Shown: positions 28,801 to 39,700, counted from the stretch's first letter. The stretch is 64,000 nucleotides of DNA from Longimicrobiales bacterium (GCA_958296005.1 CATQHQ010000001.1:884134-948133), one strand, 5' to 3'. The notes: generated by a model not told the origin, from the letters alone. Translations and numbers: made by a program.

Positions 28801-29675
28801 CGGAGCCGCCGGGCTCGGGCCTCGAAGAAGCGTCGCAGGGAGCGTTCGTAGGGCTCCCCCGTCGTCACGTCGATGGCGTCGATCCCGCACCGCCGGAAGA
28901 GCTCGTCCACCCTCTCTCGGGCGTCGGCCCGCAGCGTCCCAAAGCGCTGCTGAAACGCGCGCGCCGACGTGTCGACCACCGTCCGCGCCCCCGTCTCCGG
29001 GTCCTCGAACTCGACGAACCCGATCGGGGGGATTTCGTCCTCCCGAACGTCGCCCACCCGAACCGCGATCAGATCGTGGCGCCGCGCCGCGACCGAAAGA
29101 GCCCGCTCGTAGCCGGACGCCAGGAAGTCGGACGCCAGGAAGACCACCGCCCGCCGCCGGATTACCCGGGCCAGGTACTCCAGCGCACCAGCCAAGTCGG
29201 TTCCCTTGCCCTCGGCGGAGTGGAACAGGAGCTCGCGCAGCACGCGGAGGGCGTGACGGCGACCCTTCCGCGGAGGGACGAACCGCTCTATGCGATCGGT
29301 GAACAGGATCATTCCGACCTTGTCGTTGTTCTTGATGGCGCTGAACGCCAGGACGCCGCACAGCTCCGCCGCCAGTTGCGACTTCATCCGATCCCGAGTG
29401 CCGAACCACGCTGACGCGCTGGCGTCCACCACCAGCATCACCGTCAGCTCCCGCTCCTCCTCGAACACTTTGACGTGGGGCGAGCCCGTCCGCGCCGTCA
29501 CGTTCCAGTCGATGCCCCGGATGTCGTCCCCCCAGGCGTATTCGCGCACCTCCGCGAAGCTCATCCCCCGCCCCTTGAAGACGGAGTGGTACTCGCCCGA
29601 GCACACCTCGTTCACCAAGCCCCGGGTCGTGATCTCGATCCGGCGAACCTGCTTGAGGATCTCGCGAGGAGTCAT
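28797..29675 (-). CDS. DUF58 domain protein
   Basis: YHSVFKGRGMSFAEVREYAWGDDIRGIDWNVTARTGSPHVKVFEEERELTVMLVVDAS. Confidence 0.95.
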   Translation of the reverse strand: MTPREILKQVRRIEITTRGLVNEVCSGEYHSVFKGRGMSFAEVREYAWGDDIRGIDWNVTARTGSPHVKVFEEERELTVMLVVDASASAWFGTRDRMKSQLAAELCGVLAFSAIKNNDKVGMILFTDRIERFVPPRKGRRHALRVLRELLFHSAEGKGTDLAGALEYLARVIRRRAVVFLASDFLASGYERALSVAARRHDLIAVRVGDVREDEIPPIGFVEFEDPETGARTVVDTSARAFQQRFGTLRADARERVDELFRRCGIDAIDVTTGEPYERSLRRFFEARARRLR

Positions 29676-29718
29676 CGTCGGCCGTCCCTTCCGCGCTTCG
29701 CCCTGCGCTCGGCGGGTC

Positions 29719-30708
29719 CTACGGGACCTCCACGGTGTCCATCACCCGGGTCACCACATCCTCGGCGGTCGTCTCCTCCGCCTCGGCCTCGTACGTGAGG
29801 ATCACCCGGTGCCGCATCACGTCCAACGCCACGGAGCGGACGTCCTCCGGCGTCACGTAGCCCCGGTGGCGCAGGAAGGCATGCGCTCGGGCCGTCTTGG
29901 CCAGACAGATCGTGGCCCGCGGCGAGGCGCCGAACGCCACCAGCGGCTCCAGCTCCTCCAACCCAAAGCTCTTGGGCTCTCGGGTAGCGAACACCAAGTC
30001 CACGACGTACCGCTCGACTTGGGCGTCCATGTAGATTGTCTCGACGGCGTTGCGCGCCGCAACGATCTCCTCGGGCGTCACCACCGGCTCCACCGTGGGC
30101 GCCGGCCCCGTGCTCATCCGCCGCATGATCTCCAGCTCGTCGTCCTTCGACGGGTACCCCACCGACAGCTTCAGCATGAAGCGGTCCACCTGGGCCTCGG
30201 GAAGCGGGTAGGTCCCTTCCTGGTCGATCGGGTTCTGGGTCGCCAGGACCAGGAACGGAGACGGCAGGTCGAAGGTGTTGTCGCCGATCGTGACCGTGTG
30301 CTCCTGCATTGCCTCCAGCAGCGCCGACTGGACTTTGGCGGGGGACCGGTTGATCTCGTCGGCCAGGATGACGTTGGCGAAGATCGGCCCCTTCCGCGTC
30401 CTGAACTCGGACTCCTTGGGATCGTAGATGAGCGTGCCGATCAGGTCCGCCGGCAACAGGTCCGGCGTGAACTGGATGCGCTGGAAGGAGGTGCGGACGG
30501 CGCCCGCAAGGGTGCGCACCGTCAGCGTCTTGGCCAGCCCCGGGACCCCCTCCATGAGGACGTGTCCGTCGGAGAGCAGCCCGATCAGCAGCCGCTCCAC
30601 CATGGTCTTCTGGCCTACGACGACCCGTCCCATCTCCTTGAAGAGGCGGTCGACGAAGGCGCTGGTCTCCTGGATTCTCGCCTGAATGACTTCAATCTCT
30701 CGGTTCAT
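29719..30708 (-). CDS. MoxR-family AAA+ ATPase
   Basis: LLSDGHVLMEGVPGLAKTLTVRTLA Walker A; FANVILADEINRSPAKVQSALLEAMQEHTVTIG; LVLATQNPIDQEGTYPLPEAQVDRF. Confidence 0.97.
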   Translation of the reverse strand: MNREIEVIQARIQETSAFVDRLFKEMGRVVVGQKTMVERLLIGLLSDGHVLMEGVPGLAKTLTVRTLAGAVRTSFQRIQFTPDLLPADLIGTLIYDPKESEFRTRKGPIFANVILADEINRSPAKVQSALLEAMQEHTVTIGDNTFDLPSPFLVLATQNPIDQEGTYPLPEAQVDRFMLKLSVGYPSKDDELEIMRRMSTGPAPTVEPVVTPEEIVAARNAVETIYMDAQVERYVVDLVFATREPKSFGLEELEPLVAFGASPRATICLAKTARAHAFLRHRGYVTPEDVRSVALDVMRHRVILTYEAEAEETTAEDVVTRVMDTVEVP

Positions 30709-30984
30709 GCGGGTCGGTGCGGACGCGGGGTTGGGTGCAGGGGGCGATGCGACTGGACCGGATGCGGATCGAGTTCAGTCGCGGACAGGCCAAATTAGTG
30801 GACGCCGGGGAGTTCGGTACGGTTGCCCGCGCCCGAGACGGCCACCGTTCGTCGTTTCTGCGGCGACCTGTGACGCATTGCGGGGTCGTTGTCGGCGGCC
30901 TATCCTTGCAACAATTCGACCGGCGGCCGACGAGTCGGACCGATCGCTGCCCGCAGCCGCCGGTCCATCGCCAAGGAGACGGCC

Positions 30985-31401
30985 ATGAAGCGCTGGGGAT
31001 TGTTCGCACTGAGGGTGACGACCGGGTGGCTGCTCGTCCTATGGGGCCTGGACAAGCTCCTGAACGTCGAGCACGGGGTCCGGGTCGCCGACGCTTTCTA
31101 CTTGGGCATCGGGGGCCAGGCCATAGTCCAAAACGTCCTCGGGGTGCTGGAGGCGGTCCTGGGCGTGCTGGTCGTCGTCGGCCTCTGGCGGAAGAAGACC
31201 TATCCGGTGGCGTTCGTCGTCCTGGCCGTCACCGCGTTGGCGGTGTGGCGGTCCGTCTTGGACCCATGGGGCTGGTTCCTGGAGGGCGCCAACGTCCTGT
31301 TCTACCCGTCGGTAATCATCGCAGCGGGCGCGGCGGTGCTGTGGGGGACCCAAGACGAGGACACGCTGACTCTGGACCACAAGCTCGCGGCGAAGGGCTG
31401 A
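30985..31401 (+). CDS. DoxX-like small membrane protein
   Basis: FALRVTTGWLLVLWGLDKLLN; about four TM segments. Confidence 0.75.
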   Translation: MKRWGLFALRVTTGWLLVLWGLDKLLNVEHGVRVADAFYLGIGGQAIVQNVLGVLEAVLGVLVVVGLWRKKTYPVAFVVLAVTALAVWRSVLDPWGWFLEGANVLFYPSVIIAAGAAVLWGTQDEDTLTLDHKLAAKG

Positions 31402-31865
31402 TCGGCGGAGGTGGGTTCCGGCGGTGGCTCGCAGATGTCCCGCTCAGGGTCGCCACCCAGCCCCTTCAGCCCGACCCAGGCCACGAAGGTGGTGTCCCTG
31501 GGTTCGCTCCATTCGACCGTGATCTCGATCTGGGCGCGCAACCCCGCCTTGTACTGAAACGGGACGCCTTCGCCCGGCTGGACTTCCACGTCGATCTCCG
31601 CGTCGCCAAGCAGGTCCTCGGCGCGAACGCGCCAGGTGCCCGAGTGACCATCCCACACCTGGAAGCATCCCTCCAGCGACAGACCCGCTACGGGCAACAC
31701 CGCGCTCCGGAAGCGGCCGCTTCCTTCCTCCACGACAAGCCTAGTCCAACTTCCGCCGTTGGCCACGGCCCGAAACAGCTCCCCGAGCTGGGCCTCGGCG
31801 GCGTCGGGAGCCACGGCGAGGGAGAGGACCGAAAGGGCCGCGACAGGAACGGTGGCGAGCTTCAT
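31302..31865 (-). CDS. Exported protein of unknown function
   Basis: Signal peptide MKLATVPVAALSVLSLAVAPDAAEAQ; C-terminal ~33 codons overlap antisense to the DoxX gene. Confidence 0.6.
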   Translation of the reverse strand: MKLATVPVAALSVLSLAVAPDAAEAQLGELFRAVANGGSWTRLVVEEGSGRFRSAVLPVAGLSLEGCFQVWDGHSGTWRVRAEDLLGDAEIDVEVQPGEGVPFQYKAGLRAQIEITVEWSEPRDTTFVAWVGLKGLGGDPERDICEPPPEPTSADQPFAASLWSRVSVSSSWVPHSTAAPAAMITDG

Positions 31866-31925
31866 GAGTCACGTTAGCGAAATCGTTGCCCAAGTGTGGG
31901 TTGCGCTCGGGCCGGCGGGGTTGAG

Positions 31926-32768
31926 TCAGGCTTGGCTTCCCCGACCTCTCCGCCTTGCGGGGGGCAGGTCCAACGAGCCGCGGATATCCGAGTAGCGGAT
32001 CCGCTCGCGCCGGCCCGACGACACCACGAAGTCGCCGTCCACGTCGCGCACCGACACTCCACCGGACCCCATGCGCTTGATGCGCACGGCGCCCCCAACG
32101 CCCTCGATCTCGATGCTGCCGGAGCCGTCCGACACGATCACGTCGCCGGCAACCTCCCGGATCTCGAGACCACCGGAGCCGTCCTCCACCTCCACGTCCC
32201 CGGTCACGCCGGCGATCTCGACGCTGCCGGAGCCGTCTTCCAAGACCACCGAGCCGACGCCGCGCAACGTCAGCCCGCCCGAACCGTCCCGCATGTGGAC
32301 CGCCCCCACGCCGGAGAGCGACGCGCTTCCCGAGCTGTCGTCCACGCCTACGTTCGTTCCAGCGGGCACCTCGACGACCAGATCGATGCGGGCGTAGCTC
32401 CTCCCGCTCCCGCGCCGGTTCGGATAGTCGGTGTCGATCCGCGATATGCCGCCGGACTCGTTCAGCGTGACCTGAAGCCCATCCAGACGGTCTTGGCTAG
32501 ATGCGCACAGCGTGGCGACGACCGAGATCCCGTCGGTGCCCTCACGCCCGACGACGATCAGCTTGCCGGCGCCGGCGTCGATCGAGACCTCCCCCGTGGC
32601 GCCACCGGTCAGCCGCCGCTCGTCCCTGACTTGGCACCGGTCCTGGGCGATCAGCGTCGCCGGAAGCAACCCCGCCCAAGCGGCGACCGCCACGCCCGCT
32701 GCGGTTGCCAGCTTCCCGCTCCGCGCCAGCAGTCTTCCTGTTGCCAACACTCCCTTCGCCTCGCTCAC
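31926..32768 (-). CDS. DUF4097-type repeat adhesin-like exported protein (predicted beta-solenoid)
   Basis: 17-18 aa repeats: VGSVVLEDGSGSVEIAG / VTGDVEVEDGSGGLEIRE / VAGDVIVSDGSGSIEIEG. Confidence 0.82.
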   Translation of the reverse strand: MSEAKGVLATGRLLARSGKLATAAGVAVAAWAGLLPATLIAQDRCQVRDERRLTGGATGEVSIDAGAGKLIVVGREGTDGISVVATLCASSQDRLDGLQVTLNESGGISRIDTDYPNRRGSGRSYARIDLVVEVPAGTNVGVDDSSGSASLSGVGAVHMRDGSGGLTLRGVGSVVLEDGSGSVEIAGVTGDVEVEDGSGGLEIREVAGDVIVSDGSGSIEIEGVGGAVRIKRMGSGGVSVRDVDGDFVVSSGRRERIRYSDIRGSLDLPPARRRGRGSQA

Positions 32769-32947
32769 GATATCGTCCTCCGCCCTTTGCAGGTTTCGTC
32801 CTCTGATGGAGTTCCCGCCGTCGCCCGCCCGGCCGTCGCTCCAATAAGACGCAGGAACGTTGCGGAAAGTTTGGATGAGGACGCTCGCCTCGCGCCGGGC
32901 CTAGGTGGTGGCTACGGGGGGCCGGCAACCCCTGGCGCGAGCGGCGC

Positions 32948-34921
32948 CTAACGTCCCCCGTTGATCGTCGCCGTTTCGTCCTTCAGGAACTGGTCGAAGA
33001 AATCGAGCATGTCCATGAGCATCTTGCGGCGGTTGGCCTTGCCGTAGACGTAGTAGTTCTCGTTGGGGTAGGTCGTGTAGCGGAAGGGCTTGTAGTAATT
33101 CTCCAGCGCGCGGGCGAAGAGTTCCGACTGGTCGGAGCCCGGGTAGCGTCCGACCCCATGGACCATGAACACGGGCGTCGCCACCTTCGCCACATCGGTG
33201 ATCGCCGAACTGCGCTGCCAGACGTCTTGGCTGGTGGCGAACGGTCCCAGCTCGTGCTCCAGCAGCTTGACGTGGCGCAGCTCGTTCTCGCCGTGGTAGA
33301 AGTGCACCCAGTCGGCGTAGCCCGAGCCGGCGATGCCGGCACGGAAGTAGCCGGGCGAAAACGCCACCGCGTACATAGTCATGACGCCGCCGTAGCTGGT
33401 GCCGGTGATGCCGATCCGCTCCGGGTCGACCTCCGGCAGTGTCTTCAAGTACTCGCCGCCCGCCACCACGTCCTCCAGGTCGCAGTGCCCCCAGCAACCG
33501 TTGTTGCCATCGGCGAACGACTTCCCGTAGCCCGAACTGCCCCGGATGTTGGGCAGGAGCACGACGTAGCCCCGTTGGGCGAAGAACTGGACGTGCTGCT
33601 GGAAGGTGTCGTTGAACTGGGACGTGGGGCCGCCGTGGATCCACAGGACGCCCGGTCGGCTGCCGCCGGACGTCGTGGGCGGACGGTACAGGTACGCCGA
33701 AATCTCGTACCCGTCGGTGCTGGCGTAGCGGACCTTCTCGGGCACGACCAAACGGTCCTCGAAGCCTCCGGCAGGCATGGAGCGGGTCAGCTGGCGCGTC
33801 TTCCCTTCGTCCAACGACACGGTGAAGAGGTCCTTGGGCTTCGTGAGACCCTCCGCAAAGTAGGCGAGCGCGTCGCTGCCCGGGGCCCACGACGGCGCCG
33901 ACACGACCCCTTCGTCGGGCGACACGAGCACGCGGGGTTGTCCGCCGTCCGCCGACACCACGCGCAAGTCGTGATGGCCGTTGTGGTTCTCCGTGTAGGC
34001 GATCCAACGCCCGTCGGGGGACCACTTGGCGGCGCTCTGATCCGCCTCCGCCGGGGCGATCTGCCGAGGTTCCTCCGACGCCCCGCTCAGCGGAGCGAGC
34101 CAGTAGTTGATCCAGCCGCTGCGGTGGGAGGGGAAGAGGACGTGTCGGCCGTCGGGGGACGGCTGGGGGTAGCCGAAGGTTCCGCCGGCGCGGTAGTCGA
34201 AGAAATCGGTGTCGGTCAGGACGATCGTCGGGTTTCGACCGTCCGCGTCCACGGCGACGACCTCGTGGTCCTCCCATGCATCGTCGAGGCGCACGTACAG
34301 GATGCCCTCGGAGTCCGGCGTCCAGGCGGGGAAGACGTCGTAGCGGGCGTCGGTCGTGAGGCGGCGGACGCGGCCGGTGGCGACGTCGGCGGTCCAGATG
34401 TCGTAGTTGCCGTAGCGGTCCCCGGCGAAGGCGATCCGGCGTTCGTCCGGCGACCAGCTCATGGAGTTGATCCGGGCGCCCAGGCTGGTGAGCTGCACCT
34501 CGCTTCCGTCGTCGGCGGACCACAGCCATATCTCCGGCGCGCCGCTCTTGTCGGACACGTAGGAGATCCAGCGGCCCTCCGGGGACCAGCCCGGCATCTG
34601 CGACGCCAGGAAGTGGCCGGAGCTGCCCATATCCACTGGAATGCGCACGGGAAAGCCGCCGTCGGGAGAGATCGTCGTCAGGCCGCCGGTCAGTGCCGAC
34701 TGCACCAGGATCTCCGAACCCCGAGGCGACCACGCCGGCGTGCCGGACACGACGGACTCGATCGAGAGGAGCTGGTCGATGCCGAGGACCTGGGCGTCGG
34801 CCTGGGAGTGGAGAGCGGTTGCCAGCGCGACGACCGAGACCGCGCCGACGCGTCGTAGCGAAGAACGGCTGGATCTGTCGGTGCGGACTGCCCTGCGTCC
34901 GCATGTTGCTGCTGTTGCCAT
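32948..34921 (-). CDS. S9 family prolyl oligopeptidase-type serine peptidase with TolB/PD40 propeller
   Basis: WSPDGRWIAYTENHNGHHDL propeller repeats; GITGTSYGGVMTMY nucleophile elbow; LWIHGGPTSQFN; MVHGVGRYPGSDQSE. Confidence 0.93.
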   Translation of the reverse strand: MATAATCGRRAVRTDRSSRSSLRRVGAVSVVALATALHSQADAQVLGIDQLLSIESVVSGTPAWSPRGSEILVQSALTGGLTTISPDGGFPVRIPVDMGSSGHFLASQMPGWSPEGRWISYVSDKSGAPEIWLWSADDGSEVQLTSLGARINSMSWSPDERRIAFAGDRYGNYDIWTADVATGRVRRLTTDARYDVFPAWTPDSEGILYVRLDDAWEDHEVVAVDADGRNPTIVLTDTDFFDYRAGGTFGYPQPSPDGRHVLFPSHRSGWINYWLAPLSGASEEPRQIAPAEADQSAAKWSPDGRWIAYTENHNGHHDLRVVSADGGQPRVLVSPDEGVVSAPSWAPGSDALAYFAEGLTKPKDLFTVSLDEGKTRQLTRSMPAGGFEDRLVVPEKVRYASTDGYEISAYLYRPPTTSGGSRPGVLWIHGGPTSQFNDTFQQHVQFFAQRGYVVLLPNIRGSSGYGKSFADGNNGCWGHCDLEDVVAGGEYLKTLPEVDPERIGITGTSYGGVMTMYAVAFSPGYFRAGIAGSGYADWVHFYHGENELRHVKLLEHELGPFATSQDVWQRSSAITDVAKVATPVFMVHGVGRYPGSDQSELFARALENYYKPFRYTTYPNENYYVYGKANRRKMLMDMLDFFDQFLKDETATINGGR

Positions 34922-34944
34922 AGTGTTCTTCCTTCCGAGCGGCC

Positions 34945-35382
34945 TCAATAGATCCAAAGGCTCGACTGTTTCAGATGATTCTCCAGGCGCCACCAGATCG
35001 TCTGGCCGCGACCGGGGTAGATCGTCGCGCTGTAGTGGGGCGCTTCGGAACCGACGGGGTCGGCCACGAGGCGGAAGCCGGAGCCCGCGAGCAAGCTGCG
35101 TGGAAGGGCCACCGAGTCCGTGCGCATGCTCGTCACCGACAGGAGACGGTAGCGCTCCGCCTCCCGAACGGCGTAGATGCGCATGTCGGCCCAGTTGCGG
35201 TTGTGCACGAGCAGGCGGCTGGGCTCCTCCGCAGTGCTCGCTAGGCCGGCCGCGTCCTCCCGGCCTTCCGACGGCGAGGACCCGAGGGACGCGCAGGCCG
35301 CCGTCGTCAGCAACAGGGCAACGACGGCCGGGATCGCTTCTCTTCTCCCTGCTACGGGACGAACCCCGGCTGGGGCGTGCAC
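34945..35382 (-). CDS. Small lipoprotein of unknown function (start uncertain, GTG)
   Basis: AVVALLLTTAACASLGSS lipobox; LLVHNRNWADMRIYAV...RLVADPVGSEAPHYSATIYPGRGQTIWWRLENHL; overlaps 3' end of SusD gene. Confidence 0.65.
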   Translation of the reverse strand: MHAPAGVRPVAGRREAIPAVVALLLTTAACASLGSSPSEGREDAAGLASTAEEPSRLLVHNRNWADMRIYAVREAERYRLLSVTSMRTDSVALPRSLLAGSGFRLVADPVGSEAPHYSATIYPGRGQTIWWRLENHLKQSSLWIY

Positions 35383-36782
35383 CCTGCTGGGACGTCCGGC
35401 TCCCGGGGCAGGCATTCGCTCAACGGATACGGCATGGCGTCGTGGAGGCGCTGGTCGGCGCTGGGAGGACCGAGTACGGGGATCTCCATCAGCTTGCCGT
35501 AGCGGTTCATGTCGATCCAGGTGTGGCCCCACTCGAACACGAGAGAGAACCGCTTGTTGTACAGCAGCTCGTTCAGCAGCTCCGCGTCGGTGCCGGTGTA
35601 GGGGTCCGGGAGCGGCTCCAGGCCTCCCGATGCCATGCGCACCAAGTTGATGTCCTCGATCGCTTTGTCGCGGTCGCCCATCGCCAAGTTCGCCTCGGCC
35701 CGCAACAGCACGAGCTCCTCGTTCTTGACCCATACGAAGGGGTCGCCGGGGTTCTCGTACAGCGTGTACTGCAGGTCCGACGCCACCTCCAGCAGCTGGT
35801 AGGTGGGCACGACCTTGAACTTGTCCTGGAAGCGCATGTCCCGAGAACCGTCGGCCCGCAGCTGTGCCTCGTCGCGGAAGCGGGTGTTCGCCCAGAGCAG
35901 GTCGGGACGGTTGGCGGGGTTCACCATGTCGCCGGAGTTGACCGACCAGTCGTGGTACGCCCCGTAGTCCAGTGCTCGATCCGCGTCCAGGAACGACTCC
36001 GAAAGGGCCTGCAGCGCGGCGCTCCAGTTGTTCCGCTGCACCTCGGTGCGCGCCTTCAGGGCGCGGTTGAGCATGAGGAAGGACTGGGGCGCGTCAAAGT
36101 CGCTCAGCCCGCCGGGCACGCTCAACGGCCACGCGGCGGCGCTACCCAACTCCGAGCGCGCCTCGTCCAGCAGGTTCGCGATGTGGTTGTACAGCTCCGC
36201 CTCGGACACGATCGGTGCCGGGTCGTCGTTGGGGTCGGCGCCTACCGCCACCGGTGCCCCCAGCCGCCGCCGCGTGACGGCAACGTGGAGAAACTCATAC
36301 GCCTGAATTGTCTTGGCGAAGCCCCGCACTCCCGCCTTCTCGCCTTCGGGCAGCTCGGACGACTCCAGCGCCGCCAGCAGCAGGTTGGCGTTGCGGATGT
36401 TGTGGTACGCCTCCGTCCACACCTGCGTGCCCACCCACAGCGTCCCGTCCCAGGGGTCCCGCACGCTGCCGGGCAACGCCGACCCCGTCGGCGCCATCGG
36501 ATAGACCTCCCGCCCGAAGGCGCCGACCCACATCACCATGTCGCCGGCCGTGATCCTCGTGCTGAAGAGCAGCCCTTGGGCCGCCGCGGCGAGTGCAGCC
36601 CGGTTGGGGTTGTTCTGCAGGTCCTCGACGCTGGGGTTGTTGAAGTCGGGGACCGTCAGTTCGCACGCGGAAACAGCGGCGAGGGTTGCCAGAAGCCCGG
36701 CCGACCGCCGCCGCCCGCCGGCCCGGGAACTGCCGAACTGACCGTTCATCCGTCTGGTCCTCCTGCGCGTTGCGGAGATCAT
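35352..36782 (-). CDS. RagB/SusD-family nutrient-uptake outer membrane lipoprotein
   Basis: ACELTVPDFNNPSVEDLQNNPNRAALAAAAQG; RAEANLAMGDRDKAIEDINLVR; FEWGHTWIDMNRYGKL; ATGA overlap with SusC stop (alternative ATG at 36749). Confidence 0.93.
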   Translation of the reverse strand: MISATRRRTRRMNGQFGSSRAGGRRRSAGLLATLAAVSACELTVPDFNNPSVEDLQNNPNRAALAAAAQGLLFSTRITAGDMVMWVGAFGREVYPMAPTGSALPGSVRDPWDGTLWVGTQVWTEAYHNIRNANLLLAALESSELPEGEKAGVRGFAKTIQAYEFLHVAVTRRRLGAPVAVGADPNDDPAPIVSEAELYNHIANLLDEARSELGSAAAWPLSVPGGLSDFDAPQSFLMLNRALKARTEVQRNNWSAALQALSESFLDADRALDYGAYHDWSVNSGDMVNPANRPDLLWANTRFRDEAQLRADGSRDMRFQDKFKVVPTYQLLEVASDLQYTLYENPGDPFVWVKNEELVLLRAEANLAMGDRDKAIEDINLVRMASGGLEPLPDPYTGTDAELLNELLYNKRFSLVFEWGHTWIDMNRYGKLMEIPVLGPPSADQRLHDAMPYPLSECLPREPDVPAGCTPQPGFVP

Positions 36783-39700
36783 CGGAACGCCACGTCCACC
36801 GAGAACCAGAAGCTCCGGCTCGGCGGGAAGGGCGCCACGTCCTGTCCCCGGCCGACCGCTTCGCTGCCGAAGTTGCTCACTTCGGGGTCGAGGCCGGGGT
36901 AGTCGGTGAACGTCAACAAGTTGCGGCCGCTGACGTTGAGGCGAACGGAACGCACGCTGCGCCAGATGCCGGCCACCACGCTGGCGGGCAGCTCGTAGCC
37001 GACGGTGAGCTCCCGGAGCTTGACGAACGAAGCGTCCTGAAAGTAGGTGCCGGTATTGTTGGGAAACTCGCGGTTCCGTTTCACGCACACGCTCTCGCCG
37101 TCCACCAGGTCGTTGCAGTCTTCTGTGTTGCGCGTCAGGTCGAAGAGGAAGCGGGTGAGGTTGTTGACGGTGCCGCCCTTCTGCCAGTCCAACGTGCCGA
37201 AGACGTTGAACCGGCCGAAACTCAAGTCGTTCGAGACCCCGAGCCGGAAGTCGGCGTTGGCGTCGGCGATGGGGCGGACCGCCACTTCGCCCGTCTCCGG
37301 ATCTGGACCGTTGCCCCACAGCCACGTCAGGGATCGGCCCTCTTCGGCCACCGTGGTCCCGTAGAAGTAGCCGAAGCCCTGGATCGTAAACCGGGGAACG
37401 GGAAGCGAAGTCACCTTGCTGCGGTCCATGCCGAACGTCGCCCGGGCAGTCCACTGGAACTCCCGAGTGAAGTAGGGCACCACCGTCAACGCCGTCTCGA
37501 TCCCCCAGGCGTTGATCTCGCCGCCGTTGAAGATCGCTTCGTTGAAACCGGTGGAGGGCGCCAAGGAGCGTTCCAGGATTACGTCGCGGATCGTCTTGTT
37601 GTAGTAGGTGAACTCTACGGTGGCCCGGTCCTCCAACAGGGTTGCGTCGAAGCCGCCCTCGATCTCGGTTTGGCGCTCCGGACGCAGATCCAGCGCGGCC
37701 GTGGCGCCTTCCACCCGCAACGCCGGCAGCCCGGCGATGTTGCGTCCTTCGTACTCCGTGAACTTCTGCCCGTAGACCGGCTGGTTGCCCGACTGGCCCC
37801 ACGCACCCCGGAACTTGATCTCTTCAAGTCCGCCGCTTCCCACAGGCAGGCGGAAGGAAGCCGCGAGCTTGGGGTAGAAGTGGTACTCGTCGGTAGCGGA
37901 GTTGTTGGAGCTGCGGTCTGCGCGGACACCCGCGGTGAGGAGCACCCGTTCGTCGAACAGAAGCACTTCCTCCTGCGCAAAGATGCCGAAGTCCACGGAT
38001 CGGGCCCGATCCTGACGCACTTCCGTCGCCGTTCCCCGGTCGATGTTCTGAAGTCCGCCGATCAGGTTCTTGGCGATCGTGCTGCTCACGTCCAAGTCGC
38101 GGATCTCGTACTGGGTACCGAACGAGGTGGTGGACTGGAGGGCGTCGGAGTTGAAGGTGTAGACGGCGTTGGCGTTGACGTTGAGGTACTGGCTGTAGCC
38201 GGAGCCCAGCACCGAAGTGCCCGACAGGCCGTCGTTGGGCTCGAACTGGGACTCGGGAGGCGAGAACAGCGCGTTTTTCTGGTTGAAGAAGTCGATGCCG
38301 CCGGTCGTGCTTAGGCGCAGGGTGTGGGTGCGTGACGAGATCGCGTCGAACGTCAGGTTGCCGGAGCCCACGAACCGCCACACCTCCTCGTTGTTCCGCA
38401 CCAGCGAGGCCGTCTCCAGGATGTTGGAAGCGGCGAAGGGGTTGCGGGGGTAGGTGCCCTGGCCGTTGGGGCAGTCGTCCACGTCGGCTTGGCGGCTCCC
38501 GTCCCCGCAGGTCGCGCGCAGGTCCACGAAGCTGGGGGTGGACGGCAGCGTCATGTAGTAGCTGATGCTGCGGTTGTCGTTGTTGGTGATCCCCCGTCCC
38601 GCGAGGGTGTGGACCGCGTTGGTGTTCAGACTGAACGAAAGCTTGTCGCCCAGCGTCTGGTCGATGTTGAGCTTGATCGATTCCTTGTTGTAGAAGGTGT
38701 TGTCGATGATCCCGCCGTCGTGCTTGACCAAACCGGAAGCGTAGTAGCGCGTGTCCTCGGTGCCTCCGCCGACGCTGGCCGCAGTCTCGTAGGAAAGGGG
38801 CGTCCGACCTGCCAGCAGCTCCTCGTGGTCGAAGAACTTGCCGGGCGCCCAATGGTTGGCCGCCTGCGGGCCGAAGAACTCGACGGCTTCCTCCATCGAC
38901 GTGAACTCCCGCAGCCCCAGCTTGTTGGCAAGCTGAAAGAAGCCAAAGCGCTGGGTGACGTTGAACTGGGGTGTGCCCACTCGTCCCCGCTTCGTGCGGA
39001 TGATGATCACCCCGTTGTTGGCCTTGGAGCCGTAGATCGCGGCGGCCGACGCTCCCTTCAGGACTTCGATGCTCTCGATGTCGTAGGGGTTCAGGTCGGA
39101 GATGCGGTTGGCCGAGTTGTCCTGGGAACCACCACGGACCGGGTTCGAGGACGAGACCGTGACCGCGTGCACGCCCGACGGGATCGTCTCGTCGCTGACG
39201 ATGACGCCGTCCACGACGTAGAGGGGTCGGTGGTTCCCCAGAATTGTGGACACGCCTCGGAGCTGGAGCTGCATCCCTCCGCCGGGCGCGCCGGAGTTTG
39301 ATTGGATGTTGGCGCCGGCCACCTTCCCCCGTAGCGCCTGCTCCACCGAGGCCGCGGGGACCCGGTCCAGCTCCCGGGCGCTCACCGACGAGACGGCGTT
39401 GGCCAAGTTGCGACGGGAGATGCCGGTGGCTTGGCCGGTGACCACGACCTCGTCCAGGTTGAGGATGTCGATGCGAAGGGCCACGCTCACGTTGTTGGTC
39501 CCTGCGGGAACCATGACCGTGCCCGGCTGGTAGCCCAGCATGGTGATCGCCAGCACGACTTCGCCGGGCGCGACGGCGAAGGAGAAGGTGCCGTCCTCGT
39601 TTGTGAAGGTTCCCTGCGTGGTGCCCGGTACCGCGACGACGGCGCCCGAGATCGGCCCGCCGGTGGTCGCGTCGGACACCGAGCCGGTGAGAACTCGGGT

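Noticed and set aside
22273-30708. Considered the MoxR/VWA cluster as a novel ternary defence system
   Set aside because: Gene content and order match the known Bat aerotolerance-type operon; no effector or nuclease domain present
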